DNA from: a virus
Virus record (IMG/VR): IMGVR_UViG_3300033571_006631
Span: 1 to 36,591 of that record
Direction: 5' to 3' (one strand)
DNA length: 36,591 nucleotides
Within the stretch, counting starts at the first letter, position 1; every line of letters starts with the position of its first letter. The position numbers and the translations under genes were made by a program. The notes below the pieces were generated by a model. The model was not told where the DNA came from. It searched no databases and saw nothing but the letters and a program-made list of their open reading frames with translations. This document shows, one piece after another, positions 31,338 to 36,591 of the stretch.

Positions 31338-31794
31338 ATTCTTCTTTCGACATCGGCTGGGCACTAACCACACTCCTAATCTCACCCGTAATCTCTAGGG
31401 TCTGCTGCTCTGACCAACCTAGTTTAGTCTTTAATAGGTGAAGCAGGATAGGTGTATTTCCATTCATAGCTTCAGCTATAGCCACCGTAGCCAAACCTTT
31501 TTGCATCTGACTCTGCCCCTCCAAAAACTCCTCAGAGTAATACTTATCCAGCAAGTAAGGGGTAATCCTAGCCGCTAATGCCGTAGAACTTTTAGACAGC
31601 CCTAGCCGCCCCATATCCCGTATCTGTAACGCTAACTGCTCATCTTTTTGATGCTCCCTAGTCTGAGGCACCTCCCGCATTATAGGCGGCAACACTTCAG
31701 GTGTTAAGGATTCCTGAACAACTGAACTTTGCGAATTTTTTAAATTTGCCTCAACCTCTGCAATTTCACCCTGTTTTAAATCAGTTTCATCCAT
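31303..31794 (-). CDS. terS: Putative terminase small subunit, 163 aa
   Basis: The first 45 residues are acidic and probably disordered. Residues 50-140 are helical with a helix-turn-helix-like order: LALQIRDMGRLGLSKSSTAL, ARITPYLLDKYYSEEFLEGQ, KGLATVAIAEAMNGNTPILL and LLKTKLGWSEQQTLEITGEI. The 'EAMNGNTPILLHLLKTKLGW' segment is typical of phage small terminase or DNA-packaging proteins that recognise the packaging site and load TerL. Its position as first gene of the late operon supports this. Confidence 0.72.
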   Translation of the reverse strand: MDETDLKQGEIAEVEANLKNSQSSVVQESLTPEVLPPIMREVPQTREHQKDEQLALQIRDMGRLGLSKSSTALAARITPYLLDKYYSEEFLEGQSQMQKGLATVAIAEAMNGNTPILLHLLKTKLGWSEQQTLEITGEIRSVVSAQPMSKEEFVQKYLTQSED

Positions 31795-32195
31795 GTTTTT
31801 TATGCCCTAACTATCCAATACAATTACACTATACAAAATCCCCTCTTGACACTATCCATTTCTTACCCCCCTAATACCCCTATCGGCTCTCTTCTTTACC
31901 CCCAAACCCTATGCTCCGTTTCCAATAAATCTATTATCATCCATTACACCGTAGACTCCCCTAACCCCTCCAAAGGGGAAGCCCCTTACAAAAGCCCTAA
32001 ACTTGCCCCTAATTACAGAACAAAGTTTGAGTCTAATATCGGGAATTTTATATGGGTGATGAGATATAGACTTAACCGGTACCCTCTTCGTTTTCAAATT
32101 GATTTTTATTTTGAAAAGCATAGCTAGGGAATTCAGGTAGTTAGGCGAGTTTTAAAATTGACCGATAAGTCTCGTTATAAGGCAATTCCTGGTAA
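31795..32195. other. 401-bp gene-free stretch upstream of the late operon
   Basis: No convincing gene is seen; the frames present lack ribosome-binding sites and known motifs. The region is C-rich on the plus strand with several CCCC tracts, and a small hairpin CCCCT-CCAA-AGGGG is at about 31964-31977. On the minus strand TATAGT (31828-31833) and GGATAGTTAGG (31806-31816) lie close before terS and could belong to the late promoter. Being next to terS, it is also the natural place for a packaging site. None of these roles is proven by sequence. Confidence 0.45.
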
Positions 32196-32504
32196 CTATG
32201 CGATATCATTGAGTAACTTAAGGAAGTCATCACTACTCATGCCGCTTAACTCATGTAACATAGCTATCTCCAGCGGATAGTACATGACCTTCCACCTCTC
32301 ACGATACTGCCACGCCTTCTGTGTGATACCTACGAGTGCACCTGCTTCTGTCTGTGTTAGCTTTAGCCTACGTCTTAGCTCGTAGTAGATGTTGCCTTTG
32401 GGCTTGCCAATAGTATGCTTAAACCTAGCTCGTAGCTTCTGCGAGTAAATAGACTTTAGACGGTCTGCTTTACTTTCCACTGTATATCTTAATCCCTCAA
32501 GCAT
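32196..32504 (-). CDS. XRE/Cro-like HTH regulator, 102 aa
   Basis: The N-terminal 35 residues are basic. A helix-turn-helix follows: YYELRRRLKLTQTEAGALVG with ITQKAWQYRERWK, then a helical end (PLEIAMLHELSGMSSDDFLK). The pattern of 'L-LTQ-EAG-LVGIT---W--ER' is that of XRE-type phage repressors or Cro proteins. The gene faces away from the plus-strand early genes across a 183-bp control region that holds a palindromic site, so it probably governs the early/late decision. No integrase is found, so lysogeny is not demonstrated. Confidence 0.72.
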   Translation of the reverse strand: MLEGLRYTVESKADRLKSIYSQKLRARFKHTIGKPKGNIYYELRRRLKLTQTEAGALVGITQKAWQYRERWKVMYYPLEIAMLHELSGMSSDDFLKLLNDIA

Positions 32505-32615
32505 CTTAATTAGAGTAACTACTGTTTACCTATCATGCAAGCCCTATCGCTAACCTATTGATATCTCGTAGCCTAAAATAAACCTAAACTTTTTTTACAT
32601 AATACCGAATATTTT

Positions 32616-32646
32616 ACTGTACACAGTGAATCATATAGTGTATAGT
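32616..32646 (+). promoter_or_regulatory. Early promoter with overlapping palindromic operator
   Basis: ACTGTACACAGT (32616-32627) is an inverted repeat, ACTGT and ACAGT around AC. It overlaps a -35-like TGTACA (32618-32623), which is 17 bases from TATAGT (32641-32646). Related ACTGT half-sites lie at 32479 and 32521. The same unit recurs at 35147. A repressor, perhaps the adjacent XRE protein, could block the promoter by binding here. Confidence 0.6.
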
Positions 32647-32655
32647 TAGGTTGTG

Positions 32656-32673
32656 AGTTGGGAATAACCCCAC
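32656..32673 (+). promoter_or_regulatory. Leader hairpin before the first early ORF
   Basis: GTTGGG and CCCCAC pair with one mismatch around AATAA shortly after the predicted transcription start, ahead of GAGGATATATGA. The latter translation-start context is repeated before several early ORFs (32688, 32956, 33720). Confidence 0.35.
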
Positions 32674-32687
32674 GTTAGCGAGGATAT

Positions 32688-32879
32688 ATGAGACTTAAAC
32701 AGATTCAAAAACAATACGCTTTTATTGCCACGATCAACAAAAGCAATTCTAGTTATGGCAACTATGCTGTCAGGCTGAAAATTCCTACAAATCACATAGA
32801 GTTCTTTTTCAGATTATCCGACATGGTGCGCTTCCTTGATTCTCACGTGAGAGATTTACGTTCTGGTAATTGCCTATAA
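32688..32879 (+). CDS. Hypothetical early protein, 63 aa
   Basis: The ATG follows GCGAGGATAT, a start context shared with neighbouring early genes. The protein is basic, with a beta-like centre (YAFIATINKSNSSYGNYAVR) and a C-terminal helix (RLSDMVRFLDSHVRDLR). It is the first gene after the putative early promoter, a usual place for host-takeover or regulatory proteins. No family recognised. Confidence 0.65.
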   Translation: MRLKQIQKQYAFIATINKSNSSYGNYAVRLKIPTNHIEFFFRLSDMVRFLDSHVRDLRSGNCL

Positions 32880-32886
32880 CAAATAA

Positions 32887-32940
32887 TTAGTGTGATTACA
32901 GGCTATCCTACGGGGTAGCTGATAATCGCAATAGTGCGAG
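32887..32940 (+). ncRNA. Two-hairpin leader RNA element, copy 1
   Basis: The 54-nt element begins TTAGTGTGATTACAG. Hairpin 1 has an eight-pair stem (32901-32908 with 32913-32920, including G-U pairs) closed by the loop UACG. Hairpin 2 is TCGCA-ATAG-TGCGA at 32926-32939. It ends 15 bases before the next start. Copy 2 at 33653 has the same length, flanks and second hairpin. Its first stem differs by compensatory changes. It is probably a cis-acting structured RNA. Confidence 0.7.
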
Positions 32941-32955
32941 ATACAGTGAGGATAT

Positions 32956-33291
32956 ATGAGCACAACTATTACAATTACACACACAATTTTAGATGGCCAT
33001 TTGGGCGAAAATTGGCAGGATGTCACAGAGGTTGCCGATGTGTTTGCAGATTATATCCGCAATATTTGGGAGGAGGATTTAACGGAATTTTCTGAGCACG
33101 GGTATAATGTTCAGATTGACATATCGGTACAGTACAACACTAGCGGCTATGGCGGATCGACGTTGATCAGTATTGACGATGACGGAGCTGTATCTGAACG
33201 TGAAATTGAGAACTCACTAACGCCCATGACTATCATATGGGATCAATTTTGTGCATCTGAACAAGCTGCTGAATTGGCTAACATGCAATAA
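32956..33291 (+). CDS. Hypothetical acidic early protein, 111 aa
   Basis: GTGAGGATAT lies before the ATG, directly after leader copy 1. The protein is acidic: beta-like N-terminus (TTITITHTILDGHLGENW), helices (VFADYIRNIWEEDLTEFSEH), a strand pair (YNVQIDISVQYNTSGYGG) and a helical C-terminus (IWDQFCASEQAAELANM). The charge could suit DNA mimicry or regulator inhibition, but nothing specific supports this. No family recognised. Confidence 0.68.
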   Translation: MSTTITITHTILDGHLGENWQDVTEVADVFADYIRNIWEEDLTEFSEHGYNVQIDISVQYNTSGYGGSTLISIDDDGAVSEREIENSLTPMTIIWDQFCASEQAAELANMQ

Positions 33292-33302
33292 AGGATAATC
33301 CA

Positions 33303-33392
33303 ATGAAACTAACCATTTACGATCATATTTTATGCATTAGCGCGATATTGGCTAGTGCTATGACTACGGTTTTATATTTTGCGACGAAATAG
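33303..33392 (+). CDS. Single-span membrane peptide, 29 aa
   Basis: AAAGGATAATCC precedes the ATG. The peptide (MKLTIYDHILCISAILASAM and a short tail) is almost entirely one hydrophobic helix with a short C-terminal TK. It is similar in size to other tiny phage membrane peptides. The following gene begins four bases after its stop. Function unknown. Confidence 0.5.
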   Translation: MKLTIYDHILCISAILASAMTTVLYFATK

Positions 33393-33396
33393 GTAT

Positions 33397-33651
33397 ATGA
33401 GCACACGAATTCAACAAAATATCGAATTGTATAGAAATATGGGCGGTAAATTAGTCATAGCAGTGTGGGTTACTAATAGACGGGTACGAGACACTGTAGC
33501 TAGTGACGGCACCGCATATACAATGGATTACGGCATTGAATCAGTTACTGATAAAATTGTGTTTAGCAAGCCTGTAAGAGCGAATAGTCCTATTGTAACG
33601 GATGCAATCGACATGCTTAAAAGTCAGTATCCGGATGCCGTAGTAAACTAG
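33397..33651 (+). CDS. Hypothetical early protein, 84 aa
   Basis: ATG 33397 is preferred to an upstream TTG because TAGGTAT precedes it and the previous stop lies next to it. The protein is basic at first (STRIQQNIELYRNMGGKLVI), then beta-like (YTMDYGIESVTDKIVF), and ends with a helix (IVTDAIDMLKSQYPDAV). No motif or family is recognised. Leader copy 2 begins two bases after its stop. Confidence 0.6.
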   Translation: MSTRIQQNIELYRNMGGKLVIAVWVTNRRVRDTVASDGTAYTMDYGIESVTDKIVFSKPVRANSPIVTDAIDMLKSQYPDAVVN

Positions 33652-33652
33652 C

Positions 33653-33706
33653 TTAGTGTGATTACAGTGGGCTCTCCGGAGTCCACGATAATCGCAATAG
33701 TGCGAG
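33653..33706 (+). ncRNA. Two-hairpin leader RNA element, copy 2
   Basis: It starts with the same TTAGTGTGATTACAG as copy 1. Hairpin 1 pairs GTGGGCTC (33667-33674) with GAGTCCAC (33679-33686) around UCCG. Hairpin 2 and its flank (GATAATCGCAATAGTGCGAG, 33687-33706) are identical to copy 1. Six of the eight stem positions differ from copy 1 yet pairing is kept, and both loops belong to the UNCG type. This covariation supports a selected RNA structure. Confidence 0.7.
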
Positions 33707-33719
33707 TAACGGAGGATAT

Positions 33720-33845
33720 ATGAACATCTTAGGCATACAACTAAACAATCTTTACGACTGTATTACCCTCGGCTTGTTTATCGGCGGGGTAGCATCCTTG
33801 GTTTATCATAGCCTTGAGCGAGTAACTGAACATTTTAGCAATTAG
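33720..33845 (+). CDS. Small membrane protein, 41 aa
   Basis: GGAGGATAT precedes the ATG, 13 bases after leader copy 2. The protein begins MNILGIQLNNLYDC and contains one hydrophobic segment (ITLGLFIGGVASLVYH), then a short polar end (LERVTEHFSN). It would sit in the inner membrane as a single span. Its leader and start context are shared with the 32956 gene. Function unknown. Confidence 0.55.
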   Translation: MNILGIQLNNLYDCITLGLFIGGVASLVYHSLERVTEHFSN

Positions 33846-33860
33846 TGAGGATATAGGTAT

Positions 33861-34028
33861 ATGAAACATCACACAATAGAGTTTCAGCGTATGATGGAAT
33901 CTAACGGTTACGAGTTCTGCCGATTCGGCAAGGATGGAATCTCTGTTTATTATTTCACGCCAACTAATCAACTCATGCGGATGGACGATACTGACTGTAT
34001 AACTTTCTATCTTTTTATGAAGGATTGA
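33861..34028 (+). CDS. Hypothetical early protein, 55 aa
   Basis: GAGGATATAGGTAT lies upstream of the ATG. The product starts MKHHTIEFQRMMESNGYEF and continues with alternating polar and aromatic residues (KDGISVYYFTPTNQLMRMDD), a small alpha-beta pattern. It is the last ORF of this plus-strand group before the hairpin-rich spacer. The opposite-strand ORF covering it (33741-34034) has no support. No family recognised. Confidence 0.55.
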   Translation: MKHHTIEFQRMMESNGYEFCRFGKDGISVYYFTPTNQLMRMDDTDCITFYLFMKD

Positions 34029-34041
34029 GACCATGGCATTC

Positions 34042-34166
34042 GAGGCGAAGCTTGCCTCTGACCTAGCTAATAGTTAGCCTCTACAACCCTCTAGGTTGAG
34101 TTCTTCACCTTGACCTAGGGGTAACCCTACCCCAGCCTATTATCGGCCGTCTAATAGGCTATTAGA
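34042..34166. other. Hairpin-rich spacer between convergent genes
   Basis: Five or more stem-loops are packed here: GAGGC/GCCTC (34042-34058), GCTAA-TAG-TTAGC (34066-34078), a 13-bp stem with one bulge joining 34087-34100 to 34109-34121, TAGGG-GTAA-CCCTA (34116-34129) which competes with it, and CCTATTA/TAATAGG (34136-34158), itself alternative to TCTAATAG/CTATTAGA (34150-34166). No strong U-runs follow. It separates plus- and minus-strand transcripts and may be a bidirectional terminator or a structured RNA. Confidence 0.55.
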
Positions 34167-34171
34167 GGCCT

Positions 34172-34378
34172 TTAATCGGGTATGTATCCCCTAAACGAAT
34201 CCTGAAACTGATTACTCCCCTCTTGTCGCATAGTTTCCTGGTAGGGTCGAGCTTGAGCTCCGGTAACGCGGTGCCACGTTGCTGATTCCTCATCCCACCG
34301 CCACCAGGCACTATTGCGCCATTCCCACCCCGCGGCCAACCATTCGGCAGCGGTCGCGTACTGACTAGGATACCTCAC
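34172..34378 (-). CDS. Hypothetical Trp/Ala-rich protein, 68 aa
   Basis: GTG 34378 is favoured because GAGG lies six bases upstream and it overlaps the initiator gene's stop by 14 bases; a TTG at 34393 would add five residues. The centre is rich in Trp and Ala (AAEWLAAGWEWRNSAWWRWD) and the end polar (NQFQDSFRGYIPD). It is co-transcribed with the replication initiator. No family recognised. Confidence 0.55.
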   Translation of the reverse strand: MRYPSQYATAAEWLAAGWEWRNSAWWRWDEESATWHRVTGAQARPYQETMRQEGSNQFQDSFRGYIPD

Positions 34379-35021
34379 GGCTAGCCTCGGCAAACTGTTT
34401 TAGGATCTGTAATCCGACATGGGTATCGGGATCGCAAAGTTTTTTTTGCAGTGGATTGCCAAATGCTGCAACCTGCGCCATTAGGTCGGTTTTGGTGTGA
34501 TCGGGTAGACTAGCCCACCAGTCGCGGTTGGCTTGCCCAGCTTTTTTTTCCTGTTCCATGGTTTCTTCTCCTAGTTGTTTATTTAAATTTAATGCTTGAT
34601 CCTTTGGTAATTTTTTTTTGGTATCTTTTAATGGTAATACTTTTAATGGTAGGGGGCCAATTTGGCACCGATCACTAGTGCCAATTTGGCACCGGTCAGT
34701 GGACAATTTGGCACTATTCGCGACATTTTTGGCACCATTCATTGGTGCCAATTTGGCACCGGTTGTGTTAAGATATCGACCTCTTCCTTTGGTCGTTTCT
34801 CTTAGCATGTTAAGAGCAATAAGGCGTTTAATAAATCGTTTGGTGCTACGCTCTGAAAGTCTTAGTTCTGAGGCTATGTGCGGAATACTAGCAAAACAGG
34901 GGCGCTTGTTTCTTTCAAAGCGCTGCACATATTGGTAAACGAGAGCTTCCAGGTGAGATAATCCCTGATCAACTAGGCGAAAATCTACTATACCTAGGCG
35001 GTGTTTTTTGCTATCTTGCAT
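34365..35021 (-). CDS. Winged-helix replication initiator-like protein, 218 aa
   Basis: The N-terminal 85 residues form a winged helix as in phage O-type or RepA-like initiators: LSHLEALVYQYVQRFERNKR, FASIPHIASELRLSERSTKR and FIKRLIALNMLRETTKGRGR. The middle (87-122) is encoded by the iteron repeats and so contains repeated peptides (GAKLAP, DRCQIG). The C-terminal third is helical (WWASLPDHTKTDLMAQVAAF) and could recruit host replication proteins. Iterons within the gene parallel the lambda O/ori arrangement. No phage helicase or polymerase is present, so host replication enzymes would be needed. Confidence 0.75.
   Translation of the reverse strand: MQDSKKHRLGIVDFRLVDQGLSHLEALVYQYVQRFERNKRPCFASIPHIASELRLSERSTKRFIKRLIALNMLRETTKGRGRYLNTTGAKLAPMNGAKNVANSAKLSTDRCQIGTSDRCQIGPLPLKVLPLKDTKKKLPKDQALNLNKQLGEETMEQEKKAGQANRDWWASLPDHTKTDLMAQVAAFGNPLQKKLCDPDTHVGLQILKQFAEASREVS
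34625..34762. other. Putative replication origin: iterons plus A/T-rich flank
   Basis: The repeated core CCAATTTGGCAC occurs at 34655-34670, 34678-34696 and 34744-34762, with variants at 34701-34716 (ACAATTTGGCAC) and about 34724-34737 (TTTTTGGCACC). The full form GGTGCCAATTTGGCACC is an inverted repeat. Next to it are two direct copies of CTTTTAATGGTA (34625-34636, 34640-34651) and an A/T-rich stretch from about 34570. Placement within the initiator gene resembles lambda ori. Origin function is inferred. Confidence 0.75.
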
Positions 35022-35037
35022 TTTATATTCCTAATAG

Positions 35038-35076
35038 AAACGCCTTATTACTTTGACGGGTATAGGGCGTTTTTTT
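35038..35076 (+). terminator. Possible intrinsic terminator, plus strand
   Basis: AAACGCC (35038-35044) pairs with GGCGTTT (35066-35072), and the T-run continues to 35076. The 21-base loop makes it weak. In the plus direction it could stop antisense transcripts crossing the initiator gene before they reach the next early promoter. Confidence 0.4.
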
Positions 35077-35146
35077 ATTGTTTCAGATAGTTATACCCCT
35101 CTAAAACTATTCTCTCAAGTTTTTTTTAAATAATCCGAAACTATTA

Positions 35147-35176
35147 CTGTACACAGAGAATCATATCTGGTATGGT
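35147..35176 (+). promoter_or_regulatory. Second early promoter with operator-like CTGTACACAG
   Basis: CTGTACACAG (35147-35156) covers a -35-like TGTACA (35148-35153), 17 bases from TATGGT (35171-35176). The segment TACTGTACACAG[T/A]GAATCATAT is shared with the 32616 promoter, including the spacing. Transcription would begin near 35183, downstream of the ATG at 35172, so the ATG at 35217 is used. Confidence 0.6.
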
Positions 35177-35216
35177 TCAAGCATGGGCAATCAAGCCCGA
35201 TAGGAAAAGGAAATAT

Positions 35217-35648
35217 ATGAGAGAGCAAGTATTGCAAGCACTAGAAAAGCATATCAACCAACGTAGCGGTATCGAGTGGCGCGACTATTACAGCTCATGG
35301 TCTGATACTGAGGGTCGCAAGGCGTTCAGCTTAGAGCGTTACGAGATAGCCAAAGACGGCAAAGACGCTAGGACTTTATTATTAGCAGTAGCCACCAGAG
35401 ATATTAGCGCAGATGCCGTTCTGTCTGCCTGTAGGTGTGGCCGTCTTAGTTATAATCCAGATAAAGGTGCGTTTGATTACTGCACCGGTCAATACTTCCC
35501 AACCGAATACAGGGCCGCAGCTTGTCGTGTATTGGCAACCGCTTTGTGGGACTACCTAAGAGACCAGGGCTACACAACACGCGAACAGATACAAAAGTGG
35601 GCGCGTGCTGAACTTGGTCGTGGTATCTGCAATCGTTGGTTTAACTAA
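35217..35648 (+). CDS. Conserved-looking phage early protein, 143 aa
   Basis: AGGAAAAGGAAATAT precedes the ATG at 35217; the upstream in-frame ATG at 35172 lies on the promoter. Blocks include KHINQRSGIEWRDYYSSWSD, DARTLLLAVATRDISADAVL, GAFDYCTGQYFPTEYRAAAC and QIQKWARAELGRGICNRWFN. The 'Y-TGQYFPTEYR-AAC-VLA--LWDY' and 'LGRGI--R-FN' segments recur, as I recall, in phage early proteins of unknown role. First gene of the second early transcript. Confidence 0.7.
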   Translation: MREQVLQALEKHINQRSGIEWRDYYSSWSDTEGRKAFSLERYEIAKDGKDARTLLLAVATRDISADAVLSACRCGRLSYNPDKGAFDYCTGQYFPTEYRAAACRVLATALWDYLRDQGYTTREQIQKWARAELGRGICNRWFN

Positions 35649-35649
35649 T

Positions 35650-35949
35650 ATGACAATAGAAGAAAAAGTACAGGCGTTTATAGACTTAAATACAGTCGGA
35701 GATAATCAGCCGGAAGCGGTCTGGCTATGCTTTAAAGACTATAAAGAACTGAGGCTTGGGTTGCTTGCTTTCTATAAAAAAGTAGGCAAGCCACCTATGA
35801 CTTGGGATCAGAAATGGTTACATAAAGGCTATCATGGCATTGGGTTTTTGGGTGCCAACTGCTACTTGAAAGAGGATGCGGAGCCCTTGCCTGACACTAT
35901 AGAAAACTTGAAACAATGGAAAAACACACCACCAAACGAGGAAATATAA
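35650..35949 (+). CDS. Hypothetical early protein, 99 aa
   Basis: ATG 35650 follows the previous stop by one base; no strong ribosome-binding site is seen, so coupling is likely. The protein is soluble, with helices (IEEKVQAFIDLNTVGDNQPE, YKELRLGLLAFYKKVGKPP) and a Gly/Trp segment (WDQKWLHKGYHGIGFLGANC). The C-terminus (NLKQWKNTPPNEEI) overlaps nothing. No family recognised. Confidence 0.6.
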   Translation: MTIEEKVQAFIDLNTVGDNQPEAVWLCFKDYKELRLGLLAFYKKVGKPPMTWDQKWLHKGYHGIGFLGANCYLKEDAEPLPDTIENLKQWKNTPPNEEI

Positions 35950-35951
35950 TC

Positions 35952-36266
35952 ATGAAAAAAATACTTTTTACCTTAGCATTTATGCCCCTAACCGCATCGG
36001 CTTGTGATGCAGTGTGTGAGGCTCAACTAAGAGCTATAGGAGCGTGGCCAACACCTGTTCCGGCTTATGGGTTGCCGGTTCAGCCGGTTTTGCCCGTTCC
36101 CCAGGATGATGGACCTTGGGGCAAGGGTTACAGCATCGTGACCACTACACGGCCACGGCGCAGCCTATACGATAGAGATCTAACCGGAAGCGAGACCGTT
36201 CAAAGGATTGTTCCCAATGACGCATTGGGGCAACCGATCAGAGGTTTTGATCTTGGGTTAGAGTAG
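35952..36266 (+). CDS. Exported protein with signal peptide, 104 aa
   Basis: GAGGAAATATAATC precedes the ATG. A signal peptide (MKKILFTLAFMPLTASA) is probably cut before CDAVCEAQL, leaving a small mature protein with two early cysteines, a proline-rich linker (WPTPVPAYGLPVQPVLPVPQ) and a polar end. It is followed by a lipoprotein, a small membrane protein and a transglycosylase, a set that suggests an envelope function such as lysis or wall passage. No family recognised. Confidence 0.65.
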   Translation: MKKILFTLAFMPLTASACDAVCEAQLRAIGAWPTPVPAYGLPVQPVLPVPQDDGPWGKGYSIVTTTRPRRSLYDRDLTGSETVQRIVPNDALGQPIRGFDLGLE

Positions 36267-36296
36267 TAAATAAACGTGTAAAATATAGAGGAATAT

Positions 36297-36476
36297 ATGA
36301 GAACAATACTTTTAGGATTATTACTTGCAGTGTCCGGTTGTACTGGAATGGAGGTTGGGGGCAAGTTGTGGGTAAGTCGGGTTGATGAACGGCAAGAATC
36401 GCAGCGAACCCATAACGTACCGCTCAAATGCTACCTATGGGCCAACTGTGAACAACCTGTTGAAAACCTAAAATAA
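36297..36476 (+). CDS. Small lipoprotein, 59 aa
   Basis: AGAGGAATAT precedes the ATG. The N-terminus RTILLGLLLAVSGC carries a lipobox (VSGC), so the cysteine at 15 should be lipidated and the mature 45-residue protein tethered to the envelope. The mature part (TGMEVGGKLWVSRVDERQES) ends with two further cysteines (KCYLWANCEQ). It could act like an outer-membrane spanin or a VirB7-like anchor; size and lipobox fit both, and neither is established. Confidence 0.68.
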   Translation: MRTILLGLLLAVSGCTGMEVGGKLWVSRVDERQESQRTHNVPLKCYLWANCEQPVENLK

Positions 36477-36487
36477 GGGGGGACTAT

Positions 36488-36591
36488 ATGAAAACGATTA
36501 AAGAACTACTTTTTACCCCTACGGGGATCATGGTGACGATCCTACACGTTTGTTTTTTTGTCGGGGTAGTCACTTCATTGATCGGCGTTAG
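36488..36591 (+). CDS. Small membrane protein, N-terminal part (continues at position 1)
   Basis: The ATG at 36488 follows AGGGGGGACTAT. The frame runs off the window end and continues at base 2 to the stop at 146-148, giving 53 residues. One hydrophobic span covers about residues 14-40. It couples to the transglycosylase by an ATGA overlap. It may be a holin-like protein; not proven. Confidence 0.7.
   Translation, partial: MKTIKELLFTPTGIMVTILHVCFFVGVVTSLIGV
36505..36591. repeat. Terminal direct repeat, right copy (circular overlap)
   Basis: Identical to bases 1-87. Together with the ORF spanning the junction this indicates a circular or circularly permuted genome of about 36,504 bp. Confidence 0.9.

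Noticed and set aside
31846-32127. Plus- and minus-strand ORFs within the gene-free stretch (93 and 70 codons)
   Set aside because: Neither has a ribosome-binding site, credible start or known motif; composition follows the C-tracts.
33741-34034. 97-codon minus-strand ORF opposite two small early genes
   Set aside because: The plus-strand ORFs have good GAGGATAT start contexts in series with their neighbours, while the minus ORF has none.
34031-34130. Possible tRNA in the hairpin-rich spacer
   Set aside because: Stem and loop lengths do not make a cloverleaf: the candidate anticodon arm has a three-base loop and there is no proper T-arm sequence.
1-36591. CRISPR array or integrase-based lysogeny module
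   Set aside because: No regularly spaced direct repeats with spacers and no tyrosine or serine recombinase were found. The XRE-like regulator alone does not show lysogeny.

Overview
The window reads as the essentially complete genome of a tailed double-stranded DNA bacteriophage, assembled as a circle. The first 87 bases (1-87) are repeated exactly as the last 87 (36505-36591), and a short membrane-protein gene is intact only when the ends are joined (36488-36591 continued at 1-148), so the unit is about 36,504 bp. The virion genes (short-tail style portal, scaffold, capsid, adaptor, beta-propeller nozzle-like protein, ejection proteins, one of them with a transglycosylase domain, and no tape measure or tube genes) suggest a podovirus-like particle. 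A lipoprotein signal, exported proteins and lytic transglycosylases point to a Gram-negative host; the host cannot be named from the sequence. No integrase, DNA polymerase, RNA polymerase or helicase was recognised.

Layout. (1) 1-6284, plus strand: a membrane-anchored transglycosylase, then a tightly packed early block with a Red-beta/RecT annealing protein, an SSB-tail-like protein, a free-standing HNH nuclease, many small overlapping ORFs, a DUF6948-like protein, a Gly/Ser/Tyr/Asp low-complexity protein, a DUF551-like protein and a PDDEXK resolvase. (2) 6285-31794, minus strand, read right to left: small terminase, two zinc-ribbon ORFs, large terminase, portal, a giant beta-rich virion protein, scaffold, major capsid protein, decoration-like proteins, adaptor, internal and ejection proteins, nozzle-like protein, transglycosylase ejection protein, tail fibre, fibre-assembly protein and a lysis group ending in a Pam3-gp28-like holin. 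(3) 31795-32687: a gene-free stretch, an XRE-like repressor gene and a divergent control region. (4) 32688-34028, plus strand: small ORFs, two of them preceded by copies of a 54-nt two-hairpin leader. (5) 34172-35021, minus strand: a winged-helix replication initiator with an iteron origin inside its own gene. (6) 35217 to the end and across the junction: early plus-strand genes with an exported protein, a lipoprotein and a small membrane protein leading back into the transglycosylase.

Most striking is the terminase. An intein with all splice-critical residues sits inside the nuclease motif (DHA^CDALRY). The intein carries no recognisable endonuclease in its own frame; a complete 181-residue HNH nuclease is instead encoded on the same strand in the +1 frame, wholly nested in the intein, while the intein frame stays open across it. 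A second notable feature is the pair of leader elements at 32887-32940 and 33653-33706: identical flanks and second hairpin, a first hairpin whose stem changes by compensatory substitutions, and UNCG loops in both copies. Matching operator/promoter units at 32616-32646 and 35147-35176 (CTGTACACAG over the -35, 17-bp spacer) probably place the two early plus-strand transcripts under one repressor.
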